From: Aureococcus anophagefferens
Taxonomy: Eukaryota; Sar; Pelagophyceae; Pelagomonadales; Pelagomonadaceae
Direction of reading: 5' to 3'
DNA length: 40,769 nt
Assembly: GCF_000186865.1 (NCBI RefSeq)
Contig: NW_008705592.1
Coordinates: forward strand, 241,506 to 282,274
The position numbers and the translations under genes are program-made. Each line of letters starts with the position of its first letter. Within the stretch, counting starts at the first letter, position 1. The notes beneath the pieces are model-generated. The model was not told the DNA's origin. It did not search any database and was given only the letters and a program-made list of their open reading frames with translations. Below are positions 9,543-17,625 of this stretch, one piece after another.

Positions 9543-11982
9543 ATGGCGGCGGAGCTCATGGCCAAGGAGCGGGAGATGGACGCGCTGGCGAGCCAGCTCG
9601 CGAGCATGGAGCAGATGGGCGGCCTGTCCCTGGGCCCGCACCTGCGCCAGATGCTCGCGGGCCGCGGCGCCGCCGTCGCGCCGCCGGAGGTGAAGCAGTG
9701 CCTCGAGGTCGCGGAGCAGCACAAGGCCGACGGCAACGCCCTCTTCGAGGCCGGCGACGACCAGCGTCCTGCGACCGTGACAATGTTCGAGAGCTTTTGA
9801 CCGGAGGACGATGAACAGTCGTCACCGTCGCGCTCGGTAGGCGACGACGCCAACGCGGCCAAGGAGTACGTCAGGGGCATAAGCCTCCTGCGCCAGTTCG
9901 ACGAGACGAAGGACAGCCGGATCACCGCGCTCCACGTCGCGCTCCACCTCAACTGCGCCGCGGCCCACTTCCGCCTCGAGAACTGGGAGGACGTCATCGC
10001 CTACAGCACGCCCGTCGTCGACCTCCAGCCCGAGGGCCAGCCGGGCATCGTCCGCGGCCTCACCATCGGCGGCCTCATCAAGGCGCTCTACCGCCGCGGC
10101 GTCGCCAAGAGCCGCCTCATGCGCTGGCCCGACGCGGAGCGGGACCTCGCGGGCTGCATCCGCAGCGCGAACCCGCAGTACGCGGACCCGGCGCGCCGCG
10201 AGCTCCGCAAGATGCGCGCGCGCTGGGACGCGGAGCGCGCGCGCGCGAACCAGCTCAGCGGCTTCGGCGGCTCGCTGGCCCACGTCGAGGGCGGCGTCTA
10301 CACGGACATTGAGGACGAGCGCCGCGAGAAGTGGATCGAGCACCACCGGAAGCAGAGCGACGTCGAGCGCGCGTTCCACGAGAACAACAAGCACCGCGTC
10401 GCGAACGGAAAGGAGGAGATCGACTTCGAGGAGTGGCACAAGGACCGCCTGGCGAAGAAGGAGCGGCAGCGCGAGCGCGAGCGGAAGCTCCGCGACGCCG
10501 CCGCCGCCGCCGCGGAGGCGAAGCGGCGCGACGCGCGGCTCGCCGCGGGCGTCGAGCGCGTCGTCGTCGAGGACGAGCCCGAGCTCGCGGGCGTGGACGC
10601 GCGGGGCTACGAGAAGCTGGCCGCGGGCGGCGAGACGCCCTACTTCGCGCGCGAGGCGCAGGCCGCGGCGGCGCTCCTCGACGACGCGACGCGCGCGGAG
10701 CTCGAGGCCGCCGCGGCGCCCGCGAAGCTCGAGGACGTCGACGAGGCGGCCGCGCCGCCGCGCGTGTCCGTGCTGCCGTCGGACCAGAGCAAGTGGTGCA
10801 CCAAGGCCCTGCGCAAGTCCCTGACCAAGGCCAGGGCGTCGTCCGCGAGCGACGAGGAGGGCCAGGCCTTTTCCGTGTCCCTCAAGTGCACGAAGGTGTC
10901 GACGGTCGTCGGCGAGGCGTCGATCACGGTCATGGCGGGCACGCGGCGCTACATCTTCGACTACTCGGCCTTCCTCGACTGGGAGGCCGAGGTCAAGGGC
11001 GACGGCGACTCCTTCGCGCTCTTCTTCGGCGGGTCCGCGCGGCTGCCGGAGGTCGCGTCCTGTGTGGAAATCAAATCTGCAACCCGACTTCAATGTGCGC
11101 GTATGCGACCGTTTAGACGCGAGCTCTTCTGCTGTGCTTCGAGAACTCGACGAGAGCAATCGATTCGTCCAAGAATCAGCCGAATCGACATCGATTTGAC
11201 GAAGCTAGAGAGTTCTGAAGTTTGGTGGGGACCCCCCAAACCAGTGGTTGATTTCCACACAGGTCGCGTCGACGGTGATCGACGGCGCGTACGACGTCGA
11301 GCTGACGCAGAAGCGGCCCTGCGCGAAGCCGCGCCACGCCGCAGCGCTGGACAAGGGGCTGGCGCTCCTGCGGGCGAACATTTTAGCGCGCGTCGGCGCC
11401 TTCGTGGACGAGTACCGGGGCCACCGCCGCGTGCCGCCGGGCAAGTACGTCTTCGAGCACCCCGGGGGCGCCTTCGACGTGGAGCTGCGCGGCGACGGCA
11501 AGACCTTCTGGTGCCCGACGTTCCCGGCGAAGGCGACCTACGGGCTGGACGGCGACGACCTGACGATCGTCTTCGGCCCCTACGGGACCTTCCGATTCCG
11601 GGAGACGCTGCTGGGCGTCTGGGAGGGCGCGCGCGCGGGGCGCCCCGAGGACTGGCGGCGCTGCGTCTTCGCGCGGTCCCTGACGCCGGCGGAGCAGCTC
11701 GTGTCCGGCTCCGCCTGGGAGCTGAGCTTCAAGCGGGGGCGGCCCTTCCGCGTCGAGCTTCGCGCGGATTTCTCGTTCGTGTCGCCGGACTACCCGGGAA
11801 AGTTCGCGTGGAAGATCGCCGACGGCGTCGTCGTCGTGGACTGGGGCCGCTACGGGACCTTCGACCTCGAGATCGACGTGACGAACGGCGTGCTCAAGGG
11901 CGACAAGCGCGGCGCGCCGGGCGACTGGCGGCGCCTCGACTTCGTCGAGCGCCTGCCCTGCTTCGTCGACCCCCAGGAGTAA
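9543..11982 (+). CDS. TPR plus Aha1_N Hsp90 co-chaperone-like protein (three exons)
   Basis: Exons are 9543-9753, 9841-11051 and 11263-11982, giving 713 residues with every junction in frame. An N-terminal coiled coil is followed by a TPR region (about 57-190): KADGNALFEAGDDANAAKEY, LHLNCAAAHFRLENW and ALYRRGVAKSRL fit the Hsp90/Hsp70-binding type. A charged helix follows (about 190-380). Residues about 385-530 match the N-terminal domain of Hsp90 ATPase activator Aha1 (SKWCTKALRKSLTKA, VSTVVGEASITV, RRYIFDYSAFLDWEAEV). The C-terminus has two tandem copies of a roughly 75-residue beta-rich unit (VELRGDGKTFWCP...YGTFRF...DWRRC and VELRADFSFVSP...YGTFDL...DWRRL). Predicted role: Hsp90 cycle regulation in the cytosol. 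The ATG at 9543 lies 139 bp from the divergent kinesin start. Confidence 0.8.
9762..9840 (+). mobile_element. Mini introner, family C (79 bp)
   Basis: It is flanked by a perfect 8-bp duplication GCGACGAC (9754-9761 and 9841-9848). It starts CAGCGTCC and ends CGCTCGGTAG. Subterminal inverted repeats agree closely (consensus GCGACSGTGACRAYTGTTC, one end carrying one extra base). Splicing GC at 9754 to TAG at 9840 (87-nt intron) restores the TPR helix FEAGDDANAAKEY. It is not alignable end to end with families A or B, so it looks like a separate or internally deleted element. Confidence 0.8.
11060..11262 (+). mobile_element. Introner element, family B copy 1 (203 bp)
   Basis: Perfect 15-bp terminal inverted repeats CTGTGTGGAAATCAA / TTGATTTCCACACAG. 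The 8-bp duplication GTCGCGTC lies at 11052-11059 and 11263-11270. The intron 11052-11262 is GT-AG, with GT taken from the duplication, and restores LPEVASTVID in the Aha1_N domain of the co-chaperone. Confidence 0.95.
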
Positions 11983-11990
11983 ATTCCGCG

Positions 11991-13982
11991 TTAGACGAGG
12001 TCCGCGCCGCTCGCGCGTCGGTCGAGGTCGCCGCAGGTCGCCCCGTCGCCGGGGGCCGCGTCCCGGAACGCCGCGAGCTCGGCGATGGCGTCGACCATCG
12101 TCGGCCGCGCGGCCGGGTCCTGGGCCCAGCAGTCCTCGACGACGGCCGCGAGGCGCCGCGGCATGCCCGGCGGCAGCGTCGGCCGCTCGCCGTTGGCGAT
12201 CTTGGACATGACCACGAAGGGCGGCGGCACGTCGTCGTCGGACGTCGCGAAGGGCGGCAGGCAGTTCCACAGGCTCACGAGGAGCATGCCGTAGGCGAAG
12301 ACGTCCGTCGGCGACGCGAAGTCGGCGCCCGGGCTACCGGCCACCGGCGGTGCGCCGGGCGGCGGCGGCGTCTCCGGCACGCCGATGATGATCTCCGGCG
12401 CCATGAACGCGGGCGTGCCCACGCCCGTCGTGCACGTGACCATGGCCTTGGCGTCCGCGGACTTGGACAGGCCGAAGTCGCAGAGCTTCGCGAGCGCCGG
12501 CGGGTCCACGAGCACGTTCGACGGCTTGATGTCGCGGTGCGCCGTGCGCCGCGAGTGGAGGAACGCGACGCCCTGCGCGACGCCGAGCGCGAGGTCGCAG
12601 TAGGGCCCCCGGAGCTCGAGGCCGCCGCCGGCCTTGACGAGGTCGAGGTGCTTCGTCAGCGACCGCGGCACGTACTCCGTAACCACAAAAACGTGCTGCG
12701 CGTGCATGACGACGCCGTAGAAGTGGACGATGTTCGGGTGGTGGAGCTTCGCGAGCACCGTCGCCTCCCGCCGCAGCTGCTCCTTGTTCGCGCCGTTCCA
12801 CTCGAAGCACGGGATGCGCTTCGCGGCGACCGTCGTGCCCGCGTAGGTGCACTTGAAGACCGCGGCCGTCGCGCCGACGCCGACCATGTCCCCCAGGGAC
12901 ATCTGCTTGTAGTCCAGGATCCAGTCGCCCGACGTCGTCGCCATGCCCGACCGCACCAAACCCCGGAGCTGGCGCCGGTCGCTCTCGGCGTCGCCCGACG
13001 GCCGCTCGCCGGCGCCGCCCGCGCCGTGGGTGACCAGGCGCAGCTTGCAGGCGTCGAAGAAGCGGGAGCACTTGCTCGGGGGCTCGTCGCCGCCCCAGGA
13101 CCGCCGGTCGCGCGACCGCCGGAGCCTCCGGCAGAGCTTCGCGACGAGGTAGCCCGCGAGGACGCAGCCCGCGGCGCCGCCCGACAAGAGCCACGCGAAA
13201 TTCCGCCGGAAGAACTCGTTGAGGTCCGGCGCGTCGTCGTCGTCGTAGTGGCCCGCGGGCACGTGGCAGCCGATCTTGACCTTGTTCGACAGCGCGCGAA
13301 AGTACGTCACCGTCGTCGTGTTCGCGCCGTCGTAGGGCGGCTGCACGGACTCGAGGAGCACGCGCACGCAGTCGACGAACTCGCCGTCGGCGGTCTGGGG
13401 GCACGTCGCGTAGATGGACGCGTCCCAGTCCGCCGTCTCGGCGACGATCTTCACGGACTTGTGCAGCGTCGCGCCGACTTGCCTTCCGTCCGTGCCGTTC
13501 GCGCGCGAGTCGCAGGTGCGGAGCTCGATGTCCACGACGGCCTTGGTCGACACGTCGCCGACGACGGCCCAGGTCACGTTGTAGGAGCCCGACGGGAGCG
13601 GCGACGGGATCTTGTCGACGTCGATGTGGACCGGCGTCGGGCTCGGCGTCGGCCGCGGCGACAGCGACGGCGCGGGCGTGGGCACGGGGCTCGGCTGGGC
13701 CGTCGTCGGGCGCGGCGTCGGGCGCGGCGTCGGGCGCGGCGTGGGCCGCGGCGTCGGGCGCGGCGTCGGCCGCGGCGTCGGGCGCGGCGTCGGCCGGCGC
13801 GTCGGCCGCGGCGTCGGCCGGCGCGTCGGCCACGGCGTCGGCCGCGGCGTCGTCGGCGCCGGGGTCGGGTCGGCGGCCGTCGGCCGGTGCGCCGTCGCCG
13901 TCGGCGCCGGCGCCGGGTCGATGGCGAAGCTCACGGCGTCGACGTGCGAGCAGAACATGAGCCACCATACGGCGGCGCGCAT
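11991..13982 (-). CDS. Receptor-like protein kinase with Pro/Thr-rich stalk
   Basis: Start chosen at 13982 ([18 protein letters not shown]), which begins with a signal peptide; an in-frame Met 44 codons upstream lacks one. Next comes a roughly 55-residue RPTP/PTPA repeat stalk, then an extracellular region of about 130 residues with NVT and NTT glycosylation sequons and several Cys. One membrane helix lies near 261-282 ([17 protein letters not shown]), followed by a basic stop-transfer. The cytosolic kinase has the Gly loop GVGATAAVF (about 366), VAAKR lysine, HRDIKPSN (about 481), DFG (about 501) and the APE region FMAPE. It looks tyrosine-kinase-like (TKL) and likely active. Probable role: cell-surface sensing. 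The ligand is unknown. Stop codons of this gene and the co-chaperone are 8 bp apart. Confidence 0.82.
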   Translation of the reverse strand: MRAAVWWLMFCSHVDAVSFAIDPAPAPTATAHRPTAADPTPAPTTPRPTPWPTRRPTPRPTRRPTPRPTPRPTPRPTPRPTPRPTPRPTPRPTTAQPSPVPTPAPSLSPRPTPSPTPVHIDVDKIPSPLPSGSYNVTWAVVGDVSTKAVVDIELRTCDSRANGTDGRQVGATLHKSVKIVAETADWDASIYATCPQTADGEFVDCVRVLLESVQPPYDGANTTTVTYFRALSNKVKIGCHVPAGHYDDDDAPDLNEFFRRNFAWLLSGGAAGCVLAGYLVAKLCRRLRRSRDRRSWGGDEPPSKCSRFFDACKLRLVTHGAGGAGERPSGDAESDRRQLRGLVRSGMATTSGDWILDYKQMSLGDMVGVGATAAVFKCTYAGTTVAAKRIPCFEWNGANKEQLRREATVLAKLHHPNIVHFYGVVMHAQHVFVVTEYVPRSLTKHLDLVKAGGGLELRGPYCDLALGVAQGVAFLHSRRTAHRDIKPSNVLVDPPALAKLCDFGLSKSADAKAMVTCTTGVGTPAFMAPEIIIGVPETPPPPGAPPVAGSPGADFASPTDVFAYGMLLVSLWNCLPPFATSDDDVPPPFVVMSKIANGERPTLPPGMPRRLAAVVEDCWAQDPAARPTMVDAIAELAAFRDAAPGDGATCGDLDRRASGADLV
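13702..13855. repeat. 12-bp coding minisatellite (PTPRPTPR)
   Basis: Tandem units of a GGCGTCGGGCGC-like 12-mer encode the RPTP stalk on the minus strand. Unit length is a multiple of three, so copy-number change would alter stalk length without shifting the frame. Confidence 0.8.
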
Positions 13983-14273
13983 CGCGCAGGCGTCCGACGG
14001 CCGGCGGCCGCCGGCTTCTCCGGGAAGCGCGGCGTCCGGCGGGCTCTCGCGAGGCGCGGGGCAGCGCCGAGCGCGCGAAGCCCCCCCCTTGCAGCGGGCC
14101 GGACGACGGGGCAAGCACTCTTCTCAGCAAATCAAATGCGCACATGCAATGGGGCAGCCCGCGGCAAACATTGCCGGGCATCATCTCCTTGACGTCGAGG
14201 CCGCCGGCGTCGAGATCCTGGCCACAACACTGAGAGTGAGTGCTGACGTTGTTGACGGAGGCCGCGCATCCCC

Positions 14274-15650
14274 ATGGCGCGGCTCGTGCTCCTCGTTCTC
14301 GCCGCGGCCCACGCCTTCACCGCGCCGGCGCGCACCGTCGCACACACTGGCCGGACGCGGTCGGTTCGCGGTCGAAGCCTCGCCATGGTGACGACGACGG
14401 CTTCAATCGAGATGAACAACGGCCAGGTCGGCGTCATCTCGAGCACGCGGTCCAAGGTCAGTTCCGCCGAGGCGGGCAACGTCGTCGGCGCCCTCGAGCG
14501 GCTCCGCCAGGACCTCGACTCGCTCGAGATCAACATCGGCTCGCGGCCGCGCGTCTCCGTCGGCGAGGGCGCGCTCCTCGGCACGTCCGTCGCTTTAAGC
14601 ACGGCGTCGCCGTTGCTCTTCAGCGAGAAGGTCATCGAGCTCCTCGTGCCGTCGGCGGCGCTCCTCATCGCGGCCGTCGGCGTCTCCGCGGAGTACGGCG
14701 GCCGCGTCGCGACGGCGAACGGCAAGGAGATCGCCGCGGCGTCTTTACGCACCGCCGCGGAGGCCGAGGCGCTCCTGGCCGTCGCCGAGCGGTCCAAGGC
14801 CGTCATCCCCTTCACCGTGGGCGTGTCGGCTTCCGCGGCGGCCGTGTCGCTCGTATTGCCCGCGGCCGTGAACAAGATCATGATCCTCAAGCACAAGCCC
14901 ACGGAGGTGCTCATGTTGATGCCGCTCCTCGCGCTCTTCTCCAGCGCGGTGGCCGCCCTGGCCGAGGTCGAGGTGAAAGCTGCCTGCCGCCGGGCGACGT
15001 CCCTGGGCCGCCGGCGCTTCTCGTCGAAGAGGGAGGTCGGCGCGAGCTGGCTCTCCCAGACGGAGATGGTCTTCCTCGAGGACGAGCGGAAGCAGCGGCG
15101 CTGGCGGTCCTTCGCCCTGGGCGTGCTCCCGGCCCCGCTCTTCGGGCTGGCCTGCATGTCCGGGAGCGTGGGCTTCCGCGCCATCGTCACCGCCGCGTTC
15201 GCCGCCGGGCAGACGGCCTTCTACCTCGCGTCGGCCGAGTACTACGTCGCGCGCGCGCAGCAGGCCGTCGCGGACAAGATGCGCACGGCGGCCGTCGCCG
15301 ACACCTACGCGAACCAGGCGTCCCGCGTCGGCGCGCTGTTGCCCTTCACGTCCGCGCTCGCGGGTTTGGCGGCGGCCGGCGCGGCCGTCTCCGTCGAGAT
15401 CGCGCCCGCGCTCTCCGCGGTCTTCCCCCTCGCGGGCGCCGTCGTCGCGGCGGCGGCCGCCGTGTCCAAGGCGTGCTGCGAGGCCGACTCGTCCGCAGCG
15501 CGCGCGGCCTGCGAGGGCCTCGCGTCCACGGAGGAGCACGGCCCGCCGCCGTCGTTCCTCGAGAACGCGGTCGTCGGGCCGCTCAAGGACCTCTTCCGCG
15601 AGCACCCGGAACCCCGCGACGGCTCGGACCTCGTGCGGAAGTTCGCCTAG
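14274..15650 (+). CDS. Plastid-targeted multi-pass membrane protein, unknown function
   Basis: Intronless, 458 residues. The N-terminus MARLVLLVLAAAHAFTAP is a signal peptide ending in an ASAFAP-like motif, followed by a basic Ser/Thr/Arg stretch: the bipartite presequence of heterokont plastid proteins. The mature part alternates Ala/Val/Leu-rich hydrophobic helices (about eight candidates, for example VELLVPSAALLIAAVGVSA-type and ALLPFTSALAGLAAAGAAV) with charged helices containing internally similar YGGRVATANGKEIAAASLRT and YYVARAQQAVADKMRTAA segments, suggesting a duplicated fold. I cannot name the family. Location is probably a plastid envelope or thylakoid membrane. The 291 bp between this ATG and the divergent kinase show no recognised element. 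Confidence 0.72.
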   Translation: MARLVLLVLAAAHAFTAPARTVAHTGRTRSVRGRSLAMVTTTASIEMNNGQVGVISSTRSKVSSAEAGNVVGALERLRQDLDSLEINIGSRPRVSVGEGALLGTSVALSTASPLLFSEKVIELLVPSAALLIAAVGVSAEYGGRVATANGKEIAAASLRTAAEAEALLAVAERSKAVIPFTVGVSASAAAVSLVLPAAVNKIMILKHKPTEVLMLMPLLALFSSAVAALAEVEVKAACRRATSLGRRRFSSKREVGASWLSQTEMVFLEDERKQRRWRSFALGVLPAPLFGLACMSGSVGFRAIVTAAFAAGQTAFYLASAEYYVARAQQAVADKMRTAAVADTYANQASRVGALLPFTSALAGLAAAGAAVSVEIAPALSAVFPLAGAVVAAAAAVSKACCEADSSAARAACEGLASTEEHGPPPSFLENAVVGPLKDLFREHPEPRDGSDLVRKFA

Positions 15651-15685
15651 GTTGGCGAATATACTACCCCGGGGGGTCCGCGCGC

Positions 15686-16690
15686 CTAGATGGCCTCGGG
15701 CGCGATGCCGAGGCCGACGAGGGACAGGTCCGGCGCGTCGCCACCGGGGCGCAGCGCCCGCTTGAGGCCGTCGAACTTGGCCGCGGCGGCCTTGGCGAGG
15801 CGCGCCCGCAGGCTCGTGAGCGTCTTCGCCCGCGTCGCCTCGTCGAGGGACGCGAGCTGGATGCCGTCGAGGAACACGTGGAGCAGCCCGGCCTCGCAGT
15901 CGTAGTCGTAGGACACGTCGGAGGCGGACTTGGGGCAGACCATCTCGAACTTGAGCGTGACACTCTTGGGCCCCGCGTCCTTGGATCCCTTGTTCGACGC
16001 GCGGAGCGCCGCGGACGCGCGCGTCGCGACGACCTTGACGACCTTGCCGGACGCCTCGACCTTGACGTCCGCGAGGGACGGGAGCTGGACCGACAACGCC
16101 ACGGCGTCGCCGACGTCCTCGAGGTCGACGCGCTTCATGGCGTCGCGCCAGCACTGGCCCACGCTGAAGTCCTCGTCGCTCGCGAGCGCGTCGCGGCGCT
16201 TCCGCGCCGCGAAGTTCGCCCGCGCGATGCGCGCGTCGAGCCGCTTCGCCGCCTCGAGGCCCTTGGCTTCGGCGAGGCCGTGCTCGAAGTCGAGCTCGCC
16301 GTCGACCTCGAGCTGCGCACACTTGGCCACGTCGCCGTCCTTGAGCTCGCGGTCGAGGCGCGCGGCGACCTTGGCGTCGGCCTCCTCCTGCTCGAGCTTC
16401 GCCTCGCAGTCCTTCATCTCCTCGCGCTGGGCGAGGGCCGCGAGGCGCCGGTCCGCGTCGCTCGTCGTGCGCGCCTGGCCCTTGGCGAAGCGCTCCTCGC
16501 GGAGCAGGCGCTTCACGTAGGCCGCGTCGGCCTTCTCCTGCTGGGCGTTGAGGCGGTGGCGCACGAGCCGGCGCATCTGCGCGTCGCCGTTGGACATGTC
16601 GTTGATGAGGTCGTCGTCGAGGGCGTCGAAGGAGCGCGCGCACTCCTCCTTCTCCTCGCACTTCTCCTCCATCTTCGACTCGCAGGGCAT
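15686..16690 (-). CDS. Coiled-coil protein with CS/p23-like C-terminal beta domain
   Basis: Intronless, 334 residues. The N-terminus is acidic and Cys-containing (MPCESKMEEKCEEKEECARS). Residues about 45-175 are charged helix rich in Arg, Glu, Lys and Ala. Residues about 195-275 switch to beta-strand character (AVALSVQLPSLADVKVEASG, VKVVATRASA, SVTLKFEMVCP), which loosely resembles the alpha-crystallin/p23 CS fold used by Hsp co-chaperones and PIH proteins. The C-terminus is a short helix. No targeting signal. The name is inference from strand pattern only; no diagnostic motif is present. It converges with the plastid protein gene 35 bp away. Confidence 0.65.
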   Translation of the reverse strand: MPCESKMEEKCEEKEECARSFDALDDDLINDMSNGDAQMRRLVRHRLNAQQEKADAAYVKRLLREERFAKGQARTTSDADRRLAALAQREEMKDCEAKLEQEEADAKVAARLDRELKDGDVAKCAQLEVDGELDFEHGLAEAKGLEAAKRLDARIARANFAARKRRDALASDEDFSVGQCWRDAMKRVDLEDVGDAVALSVQLPSLADVKVEASGKVVKVVATRASAALRASNKGSKDAGPKSVTLKFEMVCPKSASDVSYDYDCEAGLLHVFLDGIQLASLDEATRAKTLTSLRARLAKAAAAKFDGLKRALRPGGDAPDLSLVGLGIAPEAI

Positions 16691-16778
16691 CGTGGCCGTC
16701 GGGTTCTAACCGCTCGGGGCAGCCTTCGAGGGGCACTTGAACGGCAATTTCAGCTATGTTGAGGCGAGAGCATGGACC

Positions 16779-16897
16779 TGTGGTAAATCACAAGAAGCGC
16801 ATCGACCTGTATCCGCGTCGCGCCGCCGCCGAAATCTGTGGTAAACCACAAGAGGGCGCATCGGAACTCACAAGAAGCGCATCGACCTGTATCCGCG
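16779..16897. repeat. Palindrome plus direct-repeat cluster upstream of the G-patch gene
   Basis: A palindrome TGTGGTAAACCACA (16837-16850) and its one-mismatch relative TGTGGTAAATCACA (16779-16792) lie 58 bp apart. A 27-bp direct repeat beginning CAAGAAGCGCATCGACC occurs at 16791-16817 and 16871-16897. All fall in the 224-bp divergent promoter between genes starting at 16690 and 16915. Confidence 0.75.
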
Positions 16898-16914
16898 CGC
16901 TGCCGCCGAAGCAC

Positions 16915-17583
16915 ATGACGCGGGGCCGGAAGCGCCGCGGGCCGCGGGCCGTTCGCGCGCCGAAGGTCAAGGCGCCGCCGAAGGAGTCGGAATTAAATGA
17001 CAAACAATACGGGAAGGGCGCCAAGCTCCTGCGGCTCTGCGGCTGGCGCGACGGCGAGGGCCTCGGCAAGCGGTCCCAGGGCATCTCGTTGGACGCGCTG
17101 CTCACGTCCTTCGAGGACGCGACGGGCGACGCGCGCGGCCTCGGCCACCGGAGAGCCGCGGTCGCGGCGGCGTGGGCGGCGCCCGCGGAGGAGACGGACG
17201 AGCCGCGCGCGCCGGAACCGAGCGGCGACTGGGGCGCGCCCGCGGCGGCGGCGGACGGCTGGGGCGCGGCCGCGGCGGCGCCGGTCGGCTGGGGCGCGGC
17301 GCCGGCGGCGGCGCCGGACGGCTGGGGAGCACCCGCCGCCTCCTCGTCCGGCGGCGGCTGGGGCGCGCCCGCGGCGCCGCCGGACCGCCGGGGCGAGTCC
17401 ACCGCCTCGTCCGGCGGCGGCTGGGGGTCGTCGGAGCCTTCCTCCGGCGGCTGGGGCGCCGCGCCCGCCTCGCGCGGTTCCGGCTGGGGCGCCCCCGAGA
17501 CCCGCGGCGGGCGGGCGCGCGACGCCTCGGGCGGCGGCCGGGGGCGCCACGCGTCGCCCGCGTCGCGCGGCTGGGGATCGTAA
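16915..17583 (+). CDS. G-patch-like protein with Gly/Trp/Ala-rich repeats
   Basis: Intronless, 222 residues from the Met at 16915 (MTRGRKRRGPRAVRAPKVKA). A longer in-frame start at 16756 exists but would translate the direct-repeat cluster, so I prefer the internal Met. Residues about 30-80 (GKGAKLLRLCGWRDGEGLGKRSQGISLDALLTSF...GLGH) match a divergent G-patch: LLRxxGWxxGxGLGK. The C-terminal two-thirds is GGWGAP/DGWGA repeats, low-complexity and likely disordered. G-patch proteins typically bind RNA or activate DEAH helicases in splicing or ribosome assembly; the basic N-terminus suits a nuclear location. That function is family-based inference. Confidence 0.72.
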   Translation: MTRGRKRRGPRAVRAPKVKAPPKESELNDKQYGKGAKLLRLCGWRDGEGLGKRSQGISLDALLTSFEDATGDARGLGHRRAAVAAAWAAPAEETDEPRAPEPSGDWGAPAAAADGWGAAAAAPVGWGAAPAAAPDGWGAPAASSSGGGWGAPAAPPDRRGESTASSGGGWGSSEPSSGGWGAAPASRGSGWGAPETRGGRARDASGGGRGRHASPASRGWGS

Positions 17584-17625
17584 CGCGCGGGCCGTAGATA
17601 CGAGCCATGGTTACGACGGTCGCCG

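Noticed and set aside
9762..9840. In-frame translation through the 79-bp element
   Set aside because: The upstream frame meets a stop (TGA at 9798-9800) and the TPR helix is broken. Splicing restores both frame and motif.
16756..16914. Upstream in-frame extension of the G-patch protein
   Set aside because: It would translate the palindrome and direct-repeat cluster, and the encoded peptide repeats look non-coding. The basic MTRGRKRRG start is more natural.
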